64,000 bases of DNA, taken from positions 2,849,374 through 2,913,373 of the forward strand of contig CM055100.1 in NCBI GenBank assembly GCA_029204225.1. The letters are read 5' to 3'. A program made the position numbers and the translations under genes. How positions within the stretch are numbered: the stretch's first letter is position 1; the number at the start of each line of letters is the position of its first letter. The stretch comes from Diphasiastrum complanatum. Lineage: Eukaryota; Streptophyta; Lycopodiopsida; Lycopodiales; Lycopodiaceae. The notes beneath the pieces are model-generated. The model was not told the origin of the DNA, searched no databases, and saw nothing but the letters and a program-made list of their open reading frames with translations. Of the stretch, positions 10,401 to 24,800 are shown one piece after another.

Positions 10401-13400
10401 GAAATCAGAAGTTCAGATCCAAGAGATCTCCACAATCAGATTATCTTGACAGGAAGAGCAACATGCAGCAACCTGTACCACATGAAGCATCAACTTCAGA
10501 GCCTTCATCATTTCAGCAAAGACAGAAGCTATTTTGTAAATACTGTAAGAGGACTGGTCATCTCATCAAGGACTGCCGAACTTTGAAGTTCAACAACGAG
10601 AAGAAGAAGCAGTTCCAACAACAAGCCAATACAGTTACAACCAGTCACTCGCTCCAGCAACAAGAGGAAGATGAAGCTGCCTTTATGACCAAGGTTGGAG
10701 AACATCAGGATATCGACTCCTGGTACTTGGACTCGGAAGCAACTCAACATATGACTCACCATCAAGACTGGTTCGAATGCTACAAGCCATTCACCCATTC
10801 AAGGGTTGTGCAACTTGGAGACAACTCATCTCATTCTATCGAAGGTGAAGAAATAGTCAAAGTCGAGTTCCAAAAAGGTGATGTAAAGTTGTTGTCCAAC
10901 GTTCTTCATGTTCCTAACCTTACCAAGAATCTGCTTTCGATAACTGATTTTGGTCGAAGGGTTGAATTCGATACAGAGGGCTGCATCATACTCGATAAGT
11001 CTAGAAAAGTTTTAGCTTTCGGTAGACGATGTGGCTATCTTCACAAGCTTAGTCACTGCTATTCGACAAATAGCCAAGCTCTTCATTCATCCACTTCTGA
11101 ATCAACTGATATGCTTTGGCATTTTAGATTAGGCCATCTAAACTTCGATAGTATTCAGAAAATGTCGACTTAGAATCTAGTGCAAGATCTTCCTACTGTC
11201 AGCAAACCAACTTCTCCATGTGAAAGTTGTATTATCAACAAGCATGCTAGAAGTCCTTTTATTTCTTCCAAAGGTTTGCTTGATCTTGTACATAGCGACA
11301 TTTGTGGCCCTATGCAGACTGCTTCGACAGGGGGAGCTCTCTATTTCCTAACATTCATTGATGACTACTCTCGAAGGACTGCTACTTATTGTCTGAAGAA
11401 CAAATCCGAAGCTTTCAAGTTCTTCAAGCAGTTCAAGGCATCTACTGAAAATCAGACCCAGAAAAAGATCAAGGCTCTACGTACTGATGGAGGGGGAGAA
11501 TTTATCTGCACTGAATTCAAGGACTTCTGCAAAGTCAATGGAATACATCAGCAATACACAACCAGCTCCTCACCTCAGTCCAATTGCACAGCTGAGAGGA
11601 AGAATCGGACACTCATCGAAAGTGCCAAGAGCATGCTGGCCCATGCCTCTCTTCCAAAGAAATTTTGGGCATAAGCTGTTACTACAGCCGCCTATCTGCA
11701 GAATCGATCCATCACAAAGGCTCTGTATGGCAAAACACCTTATGAGGTATGACAGGATCAAAACCATCACTCAAGCATATTCGAGTGTTTGGATGCATTA
11801 CCTACGCTCAGATCCCTGCTGATCTAAGAAAGAAGCTGGACGACACTAGCAGAAAGTCGATTTTCATCGGCTATTCCCCAGACCACAAAGCATACAAGCT
11901 CTACAATCTGGATACTGAGAAGGCATTCACCAGTAGAGATGTCATGTTTGTGGAAGACCAGTTCATCGACCACAAGGGGAAAGCTCCATCGATCTCCTAT
12001 CCCAAAGCCGACAATTCGGAACTCAGCATTGATCAGCAACTCGACTCCGACTCCGACAAAGAGACAGACCCTCGACAAGTTGAACCACATCAGAGGATCA
12101 AAGTTCAACCCAGAAGATCGAACCGATCTAGACAGCCTCCATCCCGATTCATGGATGATCAAGCCTGCTACTTTGTGCAGGAACCAAACACCGTTTCAGA
12201 GGCAATGTCGACACCTGATGCTGACCAATGGAAAGCTGCAATGGACACTGAATTCGATTCTCTCATCGAGAATCAAACATGGACTATTACTGAGCTGCCA
12301 AAAGATCGAAATCCGATTCCATGCAAATGGATCTTCAAAGCGAAGTATGATGTTGAAGGAAGATTAAATCGATACAAGGCCAGGCTTGTCGCCAAAGGCT
12401 TCTCCCAGATTCTAGATCTAGATTATTCAGAGACCTTCAGCCCTGTCGTTAAGCATGCTTCGATCTGTCTACTACTCTCCTTTGTAGCTACAGCCGATCT
12501 CGAAGTCCACCAAATGGTTTTCCAAACTGCCTTCCTCAACGGGACTATCAAAGAGGAGATCTATATGTCGCAGCCAGAAGGATACGAGCTCAGGGGCAAG
12601 GAGCAACTAGTATGCAAAATCCACAAGGCTCTGTATGGTCTGAAACAGTCACCAAAAGCCTGGTTTCAGAAAATCAATGCATTTCTAATCAAGAATGGTT
12701 TTATTCCAGACTCGACAGACTCGAATGTTTACTTCAAGTCTATTTTTCCTTTCCTTCATAATCATCACTCTTTATGTGGATGATACGTTACTTTCTAGTA
12801 ACAATCTAAATTTATTGAAGGATATGAAATGCATGCTAGCACAGGAGTACAAGATGACTGATATGGGTCCCCAGCCCATTACTGCCTTGGAATCCAGATT
12901 CATCGAAATCGATCCAGTAGACAGATTTATATCAGTCAACAACGATATCTCACTAATGTGCTGGAAAAATATGGAATGACCAACTGCAAATCAAGTTACT
13001 TTCCACTTGACCCTAGTCTGAAATAATCGAAGGAACAATGCCCTCAAACCGAGGCAGAAAAGGAGGAAATGAAGCAATATCCATTTCACTCCATTGTCGG
13101 CTCACTGATGTATGCAATGCTCTGCACTCGACCAGACCTTGCATACTCAATCAGTTCACTTAGCCAGTTCCTATCAAACCCAGGTTCAACCCATTGGAAA
13201 GCACTCATAAAGGTCATGAAGTATGTCCAAGCAACAAAACATCTTAGCATCTATTATGGAGGCGGCCAACCTGCCAATATTCTCGAAGGATACACAGATG
13301 CAAATTGGGCAGGAGATATTGACACCAGAAGATCGACTTCTAGATTTGTATTCTTATACAATCAAGGCCCAATCTCATGGAACAGCCGAAAACATACCTC

Positions 13401-16400
13401 AGTAGCATTATCATCGACCGAATCAGAATATATAGCTGCCACAAATGCTACCAAGGAGGCAATTTGGCTAAGGAACCTGCTTGCAGATATCGACCTTGAT
13501 CAGCCACATCCAACGACAATCTATTGTGACAATCAAAGCACAATTGCACTATCTCTAAATCCGAGACTTCACTCTTGAAGCAAACATATCGAAATCAGGT
13601 ATCACTACCTTAGAGAAAAAGTGCAAAGCAAGGAAGTGTCATTGGTTTACTGCAGGACAGATCTTATGGTAGCAGATTACTTCACAAAAGCTCTATCAAA
13701 GGAGCACCATCCCAGTTTTAATGACATGCTAAATCTGAAGATCAAAGTTTTTCAGGATCCACATTAAGGGGGAGTGTTGGATTTCTATGTTCAGGACCAA
13801 ATCCATTCGGTAATGAGCATCCTGAAAAATTCTGCCTCGGCCGACAAATCTGACTCGGCCAACAAATCTGAGGCAGCCGACAAATCGGACCAGGCCGACA
13901 AAGATTTTCAGGCCGACAAAGATGACCAGGCCGACAAAGAGGACCATGCCGAACAATCTGACTTCGTCATCAGGGAAAAGTCGATCCAAGACTTTATGAC
14001 AGTTCACCTACTTGTACATAGTCTTTACTACTTAAAAGGCGGTTACCAACTACAAGGCGACTGTAATTAATTAAGTAGGTAGAAAAGCATTGACCTGAAA
14101 GACTTGAAAATATCTTGTAAATAGATATCTTTTCAGTTAGTTATCTATATAGAGACGGAAGCTCTAAAATATCTGGGCCTCACTGAATTGCGCTCATCAG
14201 CTTCACGTCCATGTACTCACCTTCTGATTTTTATCACGAGTACAATTTTTCCACTACTGTTTTTGTTCTATTGACCATTACTACTGTTTACTCATCTTGA
14301 TTATTGCTGGTAATTGTTGCAATTCCGATCTACAATTGTCCGTTGTTCTACTTCCGCTGCTATTCCACTGATTTACGACAGGCGGGACACCATGTAAATA
14401 ACAAAAAATAGTTAGAAGAATAAGTGTGAGGGCTCTAGCACCCTGCGTGTGTAAGTCCCCAACCCCATGAGCACATCAGTATTTCATTCATTAGTTAGAA
14501 ATTAAAGTGATTTTAAGGCCATTGTGTTTCTTCTCCAATTGAGCTATGTCCAATTGTCCTTGAAGGAGGAGAATCTGCTGCTTTGCCTCTTGGAGACCCT
14601 TATTGACTTGCTCCTGCACGTTGTGCAAGCATATTTGCAATTATTGGACGTACTTTTGCAGTGCTACTTCACAATCTTGTGCATGCTTCAGTTGCGTATT
14701 GATTGAGTCCTCATGCTGTTTTGAAACCACTAGCTCATTCTTGAGCTTTATAAACTTATGAGCCATAATGTGGCCCAATTCTATTACCCAGGTCATAGTT
14801 GCATTGAACCGCAGTTCAAACCTTCGAACCGTTAGGGGGCCAATTCGAACCGGGAACCCATTCAAACCGTTTTTTGGCCCCCTAAAAGAAAAAACAAAAA
14901 ACAAAAAGAATATGGTTTGAACCGTTTCTGGTAGACCCCATTTCTCATACAACTTAGTGGAAATAAGAGTTGTTAGAATTCACTATTTGTCCTATTTGTC
15001 CTTTAATGGAGATTCCTCTGTTGATGCTGCAAAGTCGAGGTACCAGAAGGTACACCCTGGATGGCTGTCAGGGGTCATCAGAGTTTATTTTCTCCCTGGG
15101 TGGATCTTCTTCAGAGATAGTATGGCGAGTACAGAGCTTTCTCCAGGCTTGGATTGCGTGACTTCATGGGGTTAATGCCATATATAATGAAGTTGGGGCA
15201 ATGAATATGGTTTTGAGGACCCAAGGAGCATTTTATAACTTTTGGTCCATGTACTCAAGTTTGGAGGGGCCCAACTCATAATGGGGGGTCCATGGGACAA
15301 GTGACCTTTTTCTCCAATTAGCACTTGGTTGTCCAATGCCAAGGCTTTTCATTTGCTTTTGTAACTCCTACGTAACACATGGCTGTTGGCTGTTGGCTGT
15401 TGGCTTTTGGATATTCCACATTGGGAACCATTGGCCTTTGGATTTCTCTATCTCTACTAGCATAAATAGGGGCCCTCTTTCTGCTGAAGAGAGGAGGAAG
15501 AGCCCGAAGAGGCTGAAGAGGAGGAAGAGGCTGGAGAGACCAGAGAGATATCCTACTTTGCTTCCACTTGTATGCATAATTTGTGATTGTTCATAGAACG
15601 TTAATCACTTAATTCATTGTGAATGTTTCCTCTTCTAGTTCACATTGAATTCCGACAAGAGTGACTCCAGAACCACTTCTTTAAACAATTTATGTTTGAT
15701 TGGTAGGGTGACATATATGTGCTCCCTTTTCCAAGCTGCTCCAGTATTGAGAATATCATTAGATTCCTCAAATCCAGCAAAATATAATGGCTCCCATTGA
15801 ATCTTTGGTTCTTCTTCAAATAATTGTCCTACTAGAACTTCTTTCGCTTGATTACAAGATGCATTCCCCAAGTGTAATATCCATTTTGCTTCCATCTTGG
15901 GACTTTTGGTTCAGTCATTTGAAAAGGTTCCTCCCCCTAATGTAATTGTATTGCATAATGGATCAGGAGGATCTCCACCAATTGGTGACTTCGGTGTATT
16001 TAGAGCTGTGGTCTTTGTAGCCTCAGCCTGGAGATCTTTAATCCATTGCCTCATATTGTGATATTTCTTCTTTTTAGAATCTAGGTTTGGATAAACCCTC
16101 GATATGGATGGGTGATCAACTGGTACTAATTCAGCATGTAGTGACTCTAGAACGGCTTCTTTGTGCTCTTGTAACCTGTCATGACTGGTGCAGCTGGTTG
16201 ATGTGTTTTTGTTGGAGTACTGCATGGAACATTCCTAAAAGATTCTCTTGGATAGATGGAAATCATATTGATTGGTGCATTCGTCTCTGGCACATTTGAT
16301 CTTGTCGGACAATCTTTATAGCAGTGTGGTGACAATTCTCACCACATCCAAAACAACCTAGTGGTGGCCTTGTCCACTGTCTTTGTTGTTGTTTGGCAGC

Positions 16401-19400
16401 ATAAATGGTATAGTACTCATTGATCACTGGATCATGGAATGGTTCTATTGGCACCATCCACTAAGTTGCATCTTGGGTGTCTGAACGATTTTTTATTCTG
16501 CCAAATTCACTAAGCCTCCTTCATTTCCTGGAGGTGCTATAATGGCCAATCATTGAGGAGCTACTCCTAACCTAGGGCTTGGTTTGCTGCTCCTTGATGA
16601 AATCCATACAAAGCTCTCCTCTATTGGATAACTTATGGATTGAATGGACAATAAGTAGTCTCATCTGATGAAGCATTACATGGATGTAATATCTATTTGC
16701 TAGTCTCCCCTTCATCAACGAAGATTCATTAACCATATGGTTTCCAGCACAGAGCGAGCACCTACATTCTCCTGCTTAGGAAACTGCTATAATATTCTCC
16801 TGCTTAGGAAACTTCTATGGTATTCTTATGCTTGGCTAGCGACTGTTGTACTTTCTATTGATTTGAGCTTTTGATCAAATAGTACATTCATCTGCTCCAT
16901 TTGTAATTGCTACTTCTTATGCAGCAGTACTTCCAATTCGTCCAACATCAACTGCATTGTTGTATTGATATTGGTAAATGCTATGACAGTTTAGGTGGTG
17001 GTGGTTTGCCCTAATGTCAAAGGTATCAACCTGTTATAAAACTGAGAATAAAGATAGAAAGGATATTTGAATCAAGGTTTACCAATCTAGGAAACCTTGA
17101 TGGTCATTTACAACTCAAAATAGATCAAAACCACTAACATGCATTCCAAATGCAAGCTAATATGGCAACATGCAAGCAATCTGAAAAATCAGAAGACGTG
17201 CATGCTTGCACAAAAGTAAATTGCTAGCGAATTGTAAATTTGTAGCCATGCAATTAATTGATCATACTTATGAAGCGATTGGATCTGCCCAGCTATGGTG
17301 GACAGCGAAGAAGATGAAGAGGATGTGAGCAGAAAATTACAAAATACTCATGAAGGAAACTTGCTTCATTATCTAGAATGTTATTGTATGCTGTAGGGAG
17401 CATTCTAGCATCATTAATCTTTGATATTGCTCCTTCAATTAGGCCGAATGGATCTCGAATACTTGTTGTCCACAAATTTCCAGCATGAAGAACATAACAT
17501 TAGCAAGATACAATCAAAGAAACAAGATCCAATTAAACACCAATCACGAAACCAAATGGATAGCATAACACTAGCATTAATGAGCAAGAAATTCTACCAC
17601 ACAAGAAAGCAAAACACAATAGCATATGTGAGAAAGATTTCTCCATCAAAAGTGCGCCCACTAGGAGGAGGAGGGTCTCTTTTATAGATAAGAAACAAAT
17701 GATGTGATGTACATGGCTTCCAAGTGTCAGTGTAGGTGTCCCACATGCTAAGTCTCAAGCATGCACTTCTATGCATGGGTTTTCACATTCTCTCTACATG
17801 CAGTGAGTCTTTGCATGATTTGCCTTGGTCCACAAGTTTCCACACTAGGAAAAATGCGCCCTCTTCTACATGCAAAATTGACAAAGTTCCAACATAAAGT
17901 TGGTAGTATGTAAAATTGCCTCTAGGGACCCATGTACAAACTTGTTGGGCCTACTCAAGGTTAAAAAACCTTAACAACAAATTTTCTTATAATGTTTTAC
18001 AAACTTGGAAAGCCTTTCTAAACTTTGAGAGAATACAATGTTGCGCGGCGCAAATTAATATTGCATGGCGCCAAAATACATGGTGAAATTGATCCAAACT
18101 TAAACCACAATAGCTCCCTCCCAAGTTTGGTCAATTTGGCATACTCCAAGCTTCTTCCTATGACAATGAAATAATTTTGCATGGAGTGGCTTTGTAAGAA
18201 TATCCACAACCATGTTGCTTGAGTCAATGAAGATAGGGGAGATAATCTTCTTCTTGACTAGATCTCTCAAATGACGATATTTGATATGAATATGTTTGGT
18301 CCTCCCATGAAATACGACGTCTTTTGAAAGTATAATAGCATAAGTTTGGTCAATAAATAAAGAACTCGGGCCTTCATTCAGTTGATGTAGATGTTCAAGC
18401 ATGAATCGTATCCAAACTCTTTCATTAGAAACTCTTGAGGTTGCGATGTATTCCGCCTTGCAAGAGGATTGAGCAACGAAGATTGCTTCTTGCATATCCA
18501 TATGATGGCTGCCCCTGAAAGTATACTACATCCTCCTGTAATGCTTTTACAATCATCCACATTAGAAGCCCAACTGGCATCACTGTATGAAGGAAGTGAT
18601 AGACCACCTTGCTTTGAGAAAACAAGTCCATAATCGGAAGTAGCTTTTAAATAAAAAAACATATTTAGCATGCTTCCAATGAATAACACTGGAATTAGTA
18701 GCAAATTGACTAAGAGTATGAACTACATATGCACTATCAGGCCGTGTCCAAGTAGTGAGATACATTAAAGATCCAATCAAGCTGTGATAAGGAATCTTGG
18801 ACATTTCTTCATGTTCCTCTTTAGTCTTCGCTCCATCTCCCTTGGATAATTTTACTCCAGGTAGCATGGGAATGTCATGGTGAATTTGAATTCCAAGGCA
18901 AAACTTTGCCTCTCCAAAGTCTGAAACATAGAGCCAAGCAACTTCTTACAATGATTGATGAAAGGAGTGGAATTTTCTATCAGTAATGAATCATCAACAT
19001 AGACTGTCAACAATACATAATACTCATTCACCCTTTTAAAATAAACATTACCATCATGAAAGAATGGTATGAACCCCAATGCTCTTAGGACTTGATCTAT
19101 CTTTTTATTCCATTGCCTAGTGGATTGCTTTAAGCCATATATACTTTTTAAAAGCAAGCAAACCCAACTAGGATGATGTCTACTCACATAGCCTAATGGC
19201 TACTTCATAAAAATAGTTTCATCAAGTGTGCCATATAAATATGTTGTTTTCTCATCTATCTGATGCATCTCCAGATCATAATAAGCGGCCAAAGCAACTA
19301 ACAAACGTATGCTAGCTTGCATCACAACGGGAGAAAAAGTATCAAAATAATCAACTCCAAACTTTTGAGAATAACCTTTAGCTACAATGCAAGCCTTGAA

Positions 19401-21742
19401 GCGTGTAATATCACCTTCGAGTGAAAATTTCAGCTTGTAGAGCCATTTGCAATCTATGGCCTTTCTTCCTGGTGGTAAAGGCTGCAGCTTCCAAACTTGA
19501 TGTCAATACATGGACTCCATCTCTTCATCCATAGCTTTGCGCCATTGATCACGTTCTTTGCTCTGCATGGCTTCTTCATAAGTTGATGGAGCTTCCACAA
19601 AATATCCAAACTCTCTTTGGAAGCAAACTGGCCCTCTTCTTTCTCTCCTTGGCCGTGATGTAGCAGCTTCCTCATCTTCGAATTATTCGTCTTCCTCACC
19701 TGCATGTTCAATGATTTCTTCTTCTTCTTCTTCATCAAGAAGAGGTTCATGCATAGTTGGAACAATAGGCTGCTCTTCTGGAGTAACATGAATTAATTTG
19801 AAAACATCATATCCTGGTACATCTGCTTTTTCCTTTTTCTGGAATATAGGATCATCAATAAACTTCATCAAAGCGTACATCTCTAGATACATGAAATTTC
19901 TTTGTAGTTGGAACATAAATTCTTGAATGATAATTTGAGATAACATCATATCCAACTAGAATTCCTGGTATAGAAGTATCATCTAGCTTATTTCCTTTAA
20001 CTTTAGGAACAGATAAATATGCTAGACATCCAAAAATTTTAACATGCAATAACTTGGAATTTTTCCAGTCCAACCTCAAATCTTCGAGCAAGCTCATCCC
20101 ACATCTCTTTTGCTGTAGCAAAATCAGCAACAATGAGAAAGATATACTCTGAAACGGTTTGGGAAATAATTACTTTAGCTTTTGACTCTGCATGCAACCA
20201 GGCTTGAAGATTTTTCAAATCTTCTTCATAACCTCCTGTATTTATTACATCAGGTACATGTGGTTTGGGAATGGTCCCATCAACATAAGTCCATAGCTTC
20301 TCAGCTTGCAGGATCAGTCGAGTCTTTGATCTCCATGCAAGATAGTTGGATCCATCTAGGATAGTTATCTTTGCATGAAAAGTAGAAGTAGAAGCCATAG
20401 CTCTGATACCACTGTTATAAAATTGAGAATAGAGATAGAAAGGATATTTGAATCAAGGTTTACCAATCTAAGAAACCTTGATGGTCTTCTACAACTCAAA
20501 ATAGATTAAAACCACTAATATGCATTCCACATGCAAGCTCATATGGCAACATGCAAGAAATCTAAAAAATCAAAAGACATACATGCAACATGCATGGACT
20601 AATACTTGCACATGCAAAAGTAAATTGCTAGCGAATTGTAAATTTGTCGACATGCAATTAATTGATCATACTTATGAAGCGATTGGATCTGCCCAGCTAT
20701 GGTGGACAGCGAAGAAGATGAAGAGGATGTGAGCAGAAAATTACAAAATACTCATGAAGGAAACTTGCTTCATTATCTAGAATGATATTGTATGTTGTAG
20801 GGAGCATTCTAGCATCATTAATCTTTGATATTGCTCCTTCAATTAGGCCGAATGGATCTCGAATACTTGTTGTCCACAAATTTCCAGCATGAAGAACATA
20901 ACATTAGCAAGATACAATCAAAGAAACAAGATCCAATTAAACACCAATCAAGAAACCAAATGGATAGCATAACACTAGCATTAATGAGCAAGAAATTCCA
21001 CCACACAAGAGAGCAAAACACAATAGCATATGTGAGAAAGATCTCTCCATCAAAAGTACTCCCACTAGGAGGAGGAGGGAGTTATGGACTTGGCTCATTA
21101 CATTCGCCACGTCCATTTACATTTACTTTACTTTATGCATAAGCAAGCCTTGGGCCCTTTTTTATTCATTAGTAACACTTAGACTATATGGTTAGCCTTT
21201 GGCCTTATTATTCATTATTAGGCCATTTGGACATATTACTGGAGAGTGGGGGCCTTCTTGGAGGGCGCACTATTTTCCCTCCCAGTTGGACCCTAGCCAC
21301 CGGAAGCTTCCTTTTAGGGCTTCCTCTTGGCTATAAGTAGGGAAACTGTGTCATTTGTTATTCAGCTGATGATATTGATCTCTCTCTTTAGTCTCCTTAA
21401 TCTCTCTCTTTCCTGCTTTCTAGGGTTAAGTCTTGTTTATGTGCAACTTTCATAGCTTAAGACTTGCTTATGTGATGCTTTCATAGCTTAGCTCTAGATC
21501 AGCTGTGGCTCTATTCGTAACTTGGTATAAGAGCACTTTCCTGATTGCTGAATTTCAGATCTGATTTTCTGATTGGGCGCCCATTTTCCTTGCTGATTTT
21601 TCTCTCTTTGCTGAGGGCTTTCATCTCTTTGCTTCAGCAACATTCAGCACAGTTTGGAGGACCAGCTCCTATCAAACCATTTTCCTTGGAGGAGCTTTAG
21701 CAGATAGTTAGCGGAAGTACTTCCGCTAAATTTGGCGGCTAG

Positions 21743-21804
<62 letters not shown>

Positions 21805-24800
21805 GGCAGATTATTTCAGGCGCCCAAGTTCCAACCCTCTATCACCCATTTCCAGCTTGTTTGCAGGCTCTCCAGCGCCCAATTCCCTCATCTCTTTCGT
21901 CCGTTCCTCCTTCCATTTTTAGCCCTCTTTTCACTTTTGTTTGCAGGCTGTCCAGCCGCTTCATACTTGTCACTTTCGTCCGTTTTTGTCTCCGTTTGCA
22001 GCCATTTTTTACACCTTGTTTGCAGGCTGTCCATCGCCCATCCTCAACCAAATTTCACGAAATTCCGACTCCGTTTGATACTCCAATTTGTCACTGCCTC
22101 CTGGCTGTCCAGTGCATTTTTACAGGTTTTCGTCAATTCCTTCCACTATCATTATGGCACATTCACCTACCCCAAGTGAGACTACTCAAGAAACCTTATC
22201 CGATCAGTTTCGTCGCATGGATGAGACCCTTTCTGGCCTCGTTCTTCGCTTCGATACCGTTATGACCGGCTTTGCTACTATGCAATCACAGATTGATTCT
22301 TTACAGCCTCATGGTCCTGGTAAAGCTCCTGTTTTTCCTTCATTTGGGACTCCCCCTCCATTTGGATTTCCATCTTCCTCTGCTAGTCAGCCTGGTGGTG
22401 GACCGTTCATTCCACCTAATCCATCTCCTGGTATCTTTTCACGTCCCCCACTTCCTGAGCCACACTTTGCTCGAGACTTTCGTAATAGGGTACAGCTTGC
22501 TACCTATTCCGGTTCCTCTGACGGGAACTTACTAGAGAATCGGTTTGCTAAGCTTGACACATATTTTCAGATCTACCCTAAGACTGATCCTCAGAAGATC
22601 CAGTTGGCTGCTTTACATTTAGATGGATGCGCCGCCACGTGGTGGCGAGTTTATAGAGCTGATCCTGATTGGGAAGGGCTCCATTTATGGCATACTTTTC
22701 GTCGTGACCTCCGTCATGCTATGATTGACCCTCAGTGGCTCGACCGCCAACATGATACATTCCGTAGTCTCACTCAAACCAGTGATCTTGCTTCTTATAC
22801 AGATCAGTTTATGGAGCTTTCTTATCTTTTCACAGATCTACAGCCCACTGAGCTTATTTCTCGTTACATTGCTGGGCTTCGTGGTGCTTTACGTTATGAT
22901 GTTTCTTCCTTCCGTCCTCCCACACTTGTTGAGGCAATGTCTCTTGCCAGTACTTTACAGCATAAGTACTCTGACACTCTCCTTCCCGCTTCTCCCGACC
23001 CCATCCTTCTACTTCATCTTTTCCCGCTGCGTCCACCCCTACACTTGCCCCATCTGTTCCAGCTCTCTCCATTGTCCCTTCGTCTCCTCGTCCTCCGACT
23101 CCTCGACCTACTTTTGTCCGACGTTACACGTCTGCAGAGTTCGCTGACCTTCAGCAGCAGCGTCTTTGCTTTCGTTGTAAGAGTCCTGACCATTTTGCCC
23201 GTGAATGTCGTCAGCCTCTCCCTACTACCACTGCTGTTTTGTACCATGTGGGCACTACTCCAGATGAGTCCCATATCTACATTCATATTTCTGACGAGCC
23301 TGACCTATCCTTTAAGCCTTCCACTAATTAACTTCCTGCTACTTGCCATGCTCAGCTTGCCTATGCTACTTGGACAGGGCGTCCTGGTCCTCGCTCCATT
23401 CGGTTACGTGTACGTATTACAGGTCGTGAGTATATTGCTTTAGTTGATACTGGCAACACTCATTCTTTTATTAGCAGTTATATCACTAGTCGGATACGTG
23501 CTTCACCTGTTCTCGCTTCACAGCCTCACAGTTGAGGTTTCCAGTTCCCATTCTTTTCCTAGTTCTCAGATGTTTTAGTGTTTACCATACCGCATTGGAG
23601 ATTTTTCTGGACAGGCAGATCTTTACATTATTCCTATGGAGCGTTATCCTTGGTGCTGATTGGTTTGCATCTCTTGGAGCCGTTACACTGGACTTGACAT
23701 AGCAGACATTGACATTTGTACTTGATGTAGTTACACACTCACTTGTTGGCATTGATTCTCAGGGAGACTTCCAGTTGGTTACCGGGAAGCAGTTTATGCG
23801 TAGCCTGCCAAAGGCTGACGATGCAGCTCTTCTTTCCATTCAGAGTCCATCAGTTGTTGCTTCACTTTCACCATCCGTGGGTCCTCTTCCTCAGGTTGAT
23901 GCTGCTTCGGATTTACAGGTTGTTGCTGTGTGCCTTGCAAGTTATGAACGTAGCCACGGCTGATCTAGAGTTAGTCTATGAAAGCATCACATAAGCAAGA
24001 CTTAACCCTAGAAAGCAGGAGAGAGAAAGACACTAAAGAAGGAGATCATATCATAAGCCAAGTAACAAATGACACAGAATCCCTACTTATAGCCAAGAGG
24101 AAGCCCTAAAAGGAAGCTTCCAGTGGCTAGGGCCAAACTGAGAGGGAAAATAGTGCACCCTCCAAGAAGGCCCCCACTCTCAGTAATATGACCAAATAAC
24201 CAATATAGTGAATCATAGGGCCCAAGGCCAATAATATGGTCTAAATGTCAATAATAGGGCCCAAGGCCAACCATATAGTCTAAATGTCAAATAATGAATA
24301 AAAAAGGGCCCAAAGCCTGCCTATGCATAAAGGAAAGTAAATGTAAATGGACATGGCGAATGTAATGAGCCGAGTCCATAACTCTCCCCGACACAAAAAT
24401 AAGACCCAACTGCCATAAAGGACTGGATCAAGTAACAGCAAGCCCTGGAGGATCAACTGGAATAGCATCTAGTGTAGTAACAACTGGAGCAACAACTGAT
24501 GTAGAGGAATCAACAAGTGCGGCAAGAGCACGAGCCTGATCCGCAAGTGACGGTGTATGATAAAAGACATCAATAGGCTCCCATGTGGCCTCCTCAACAG
24601 GACGACCATCCCACTGGACTAGGAACTGAATCTGCCGGCGACGTCGACTATGATGCAAACGCACCTGAAGGATAGCAGCAGGTAATAAAGGAAAGAGATC
24701 CGGTGCAGTAGGAAACTCAGCATCACGAGGAGCATCATCCTCAATAGCAGCACGTAATAAACTGACATGGAATATATCACAGGCACGTGTGGAAGCAGGA

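Larger units (their letters stand above)
9052..14380 (+). mobile_element. full-length Ty1/copia retrotransposon C2
   Basis: 5,329 bp: 5' LTR 9052-9637, primer site from 9638, gag-pol 9785-13767, polypurine tract AAGGGGGAG, 3' LTR 13775-14380, and 5-bp TSD GGCGG on both sides. The LTRs differ by roughly 20 substitutions counted by eye plus one 20-bp indel, so insertion is not very recent. The polyprotein carries nonsense and frameshift lesions. It lies in the DEG giant intron, opposite to the gene's direction. Confidence 0.96.

Noticed and set aside
22088-23443. Reading the G1 gag frame from 22088 to 23443 as one 451-residue protein
   Set aside because: The first 22 codons lie before the shared gag ATG, and after about 22990 the frame is shifted; the zinc knuckle is in another frame.
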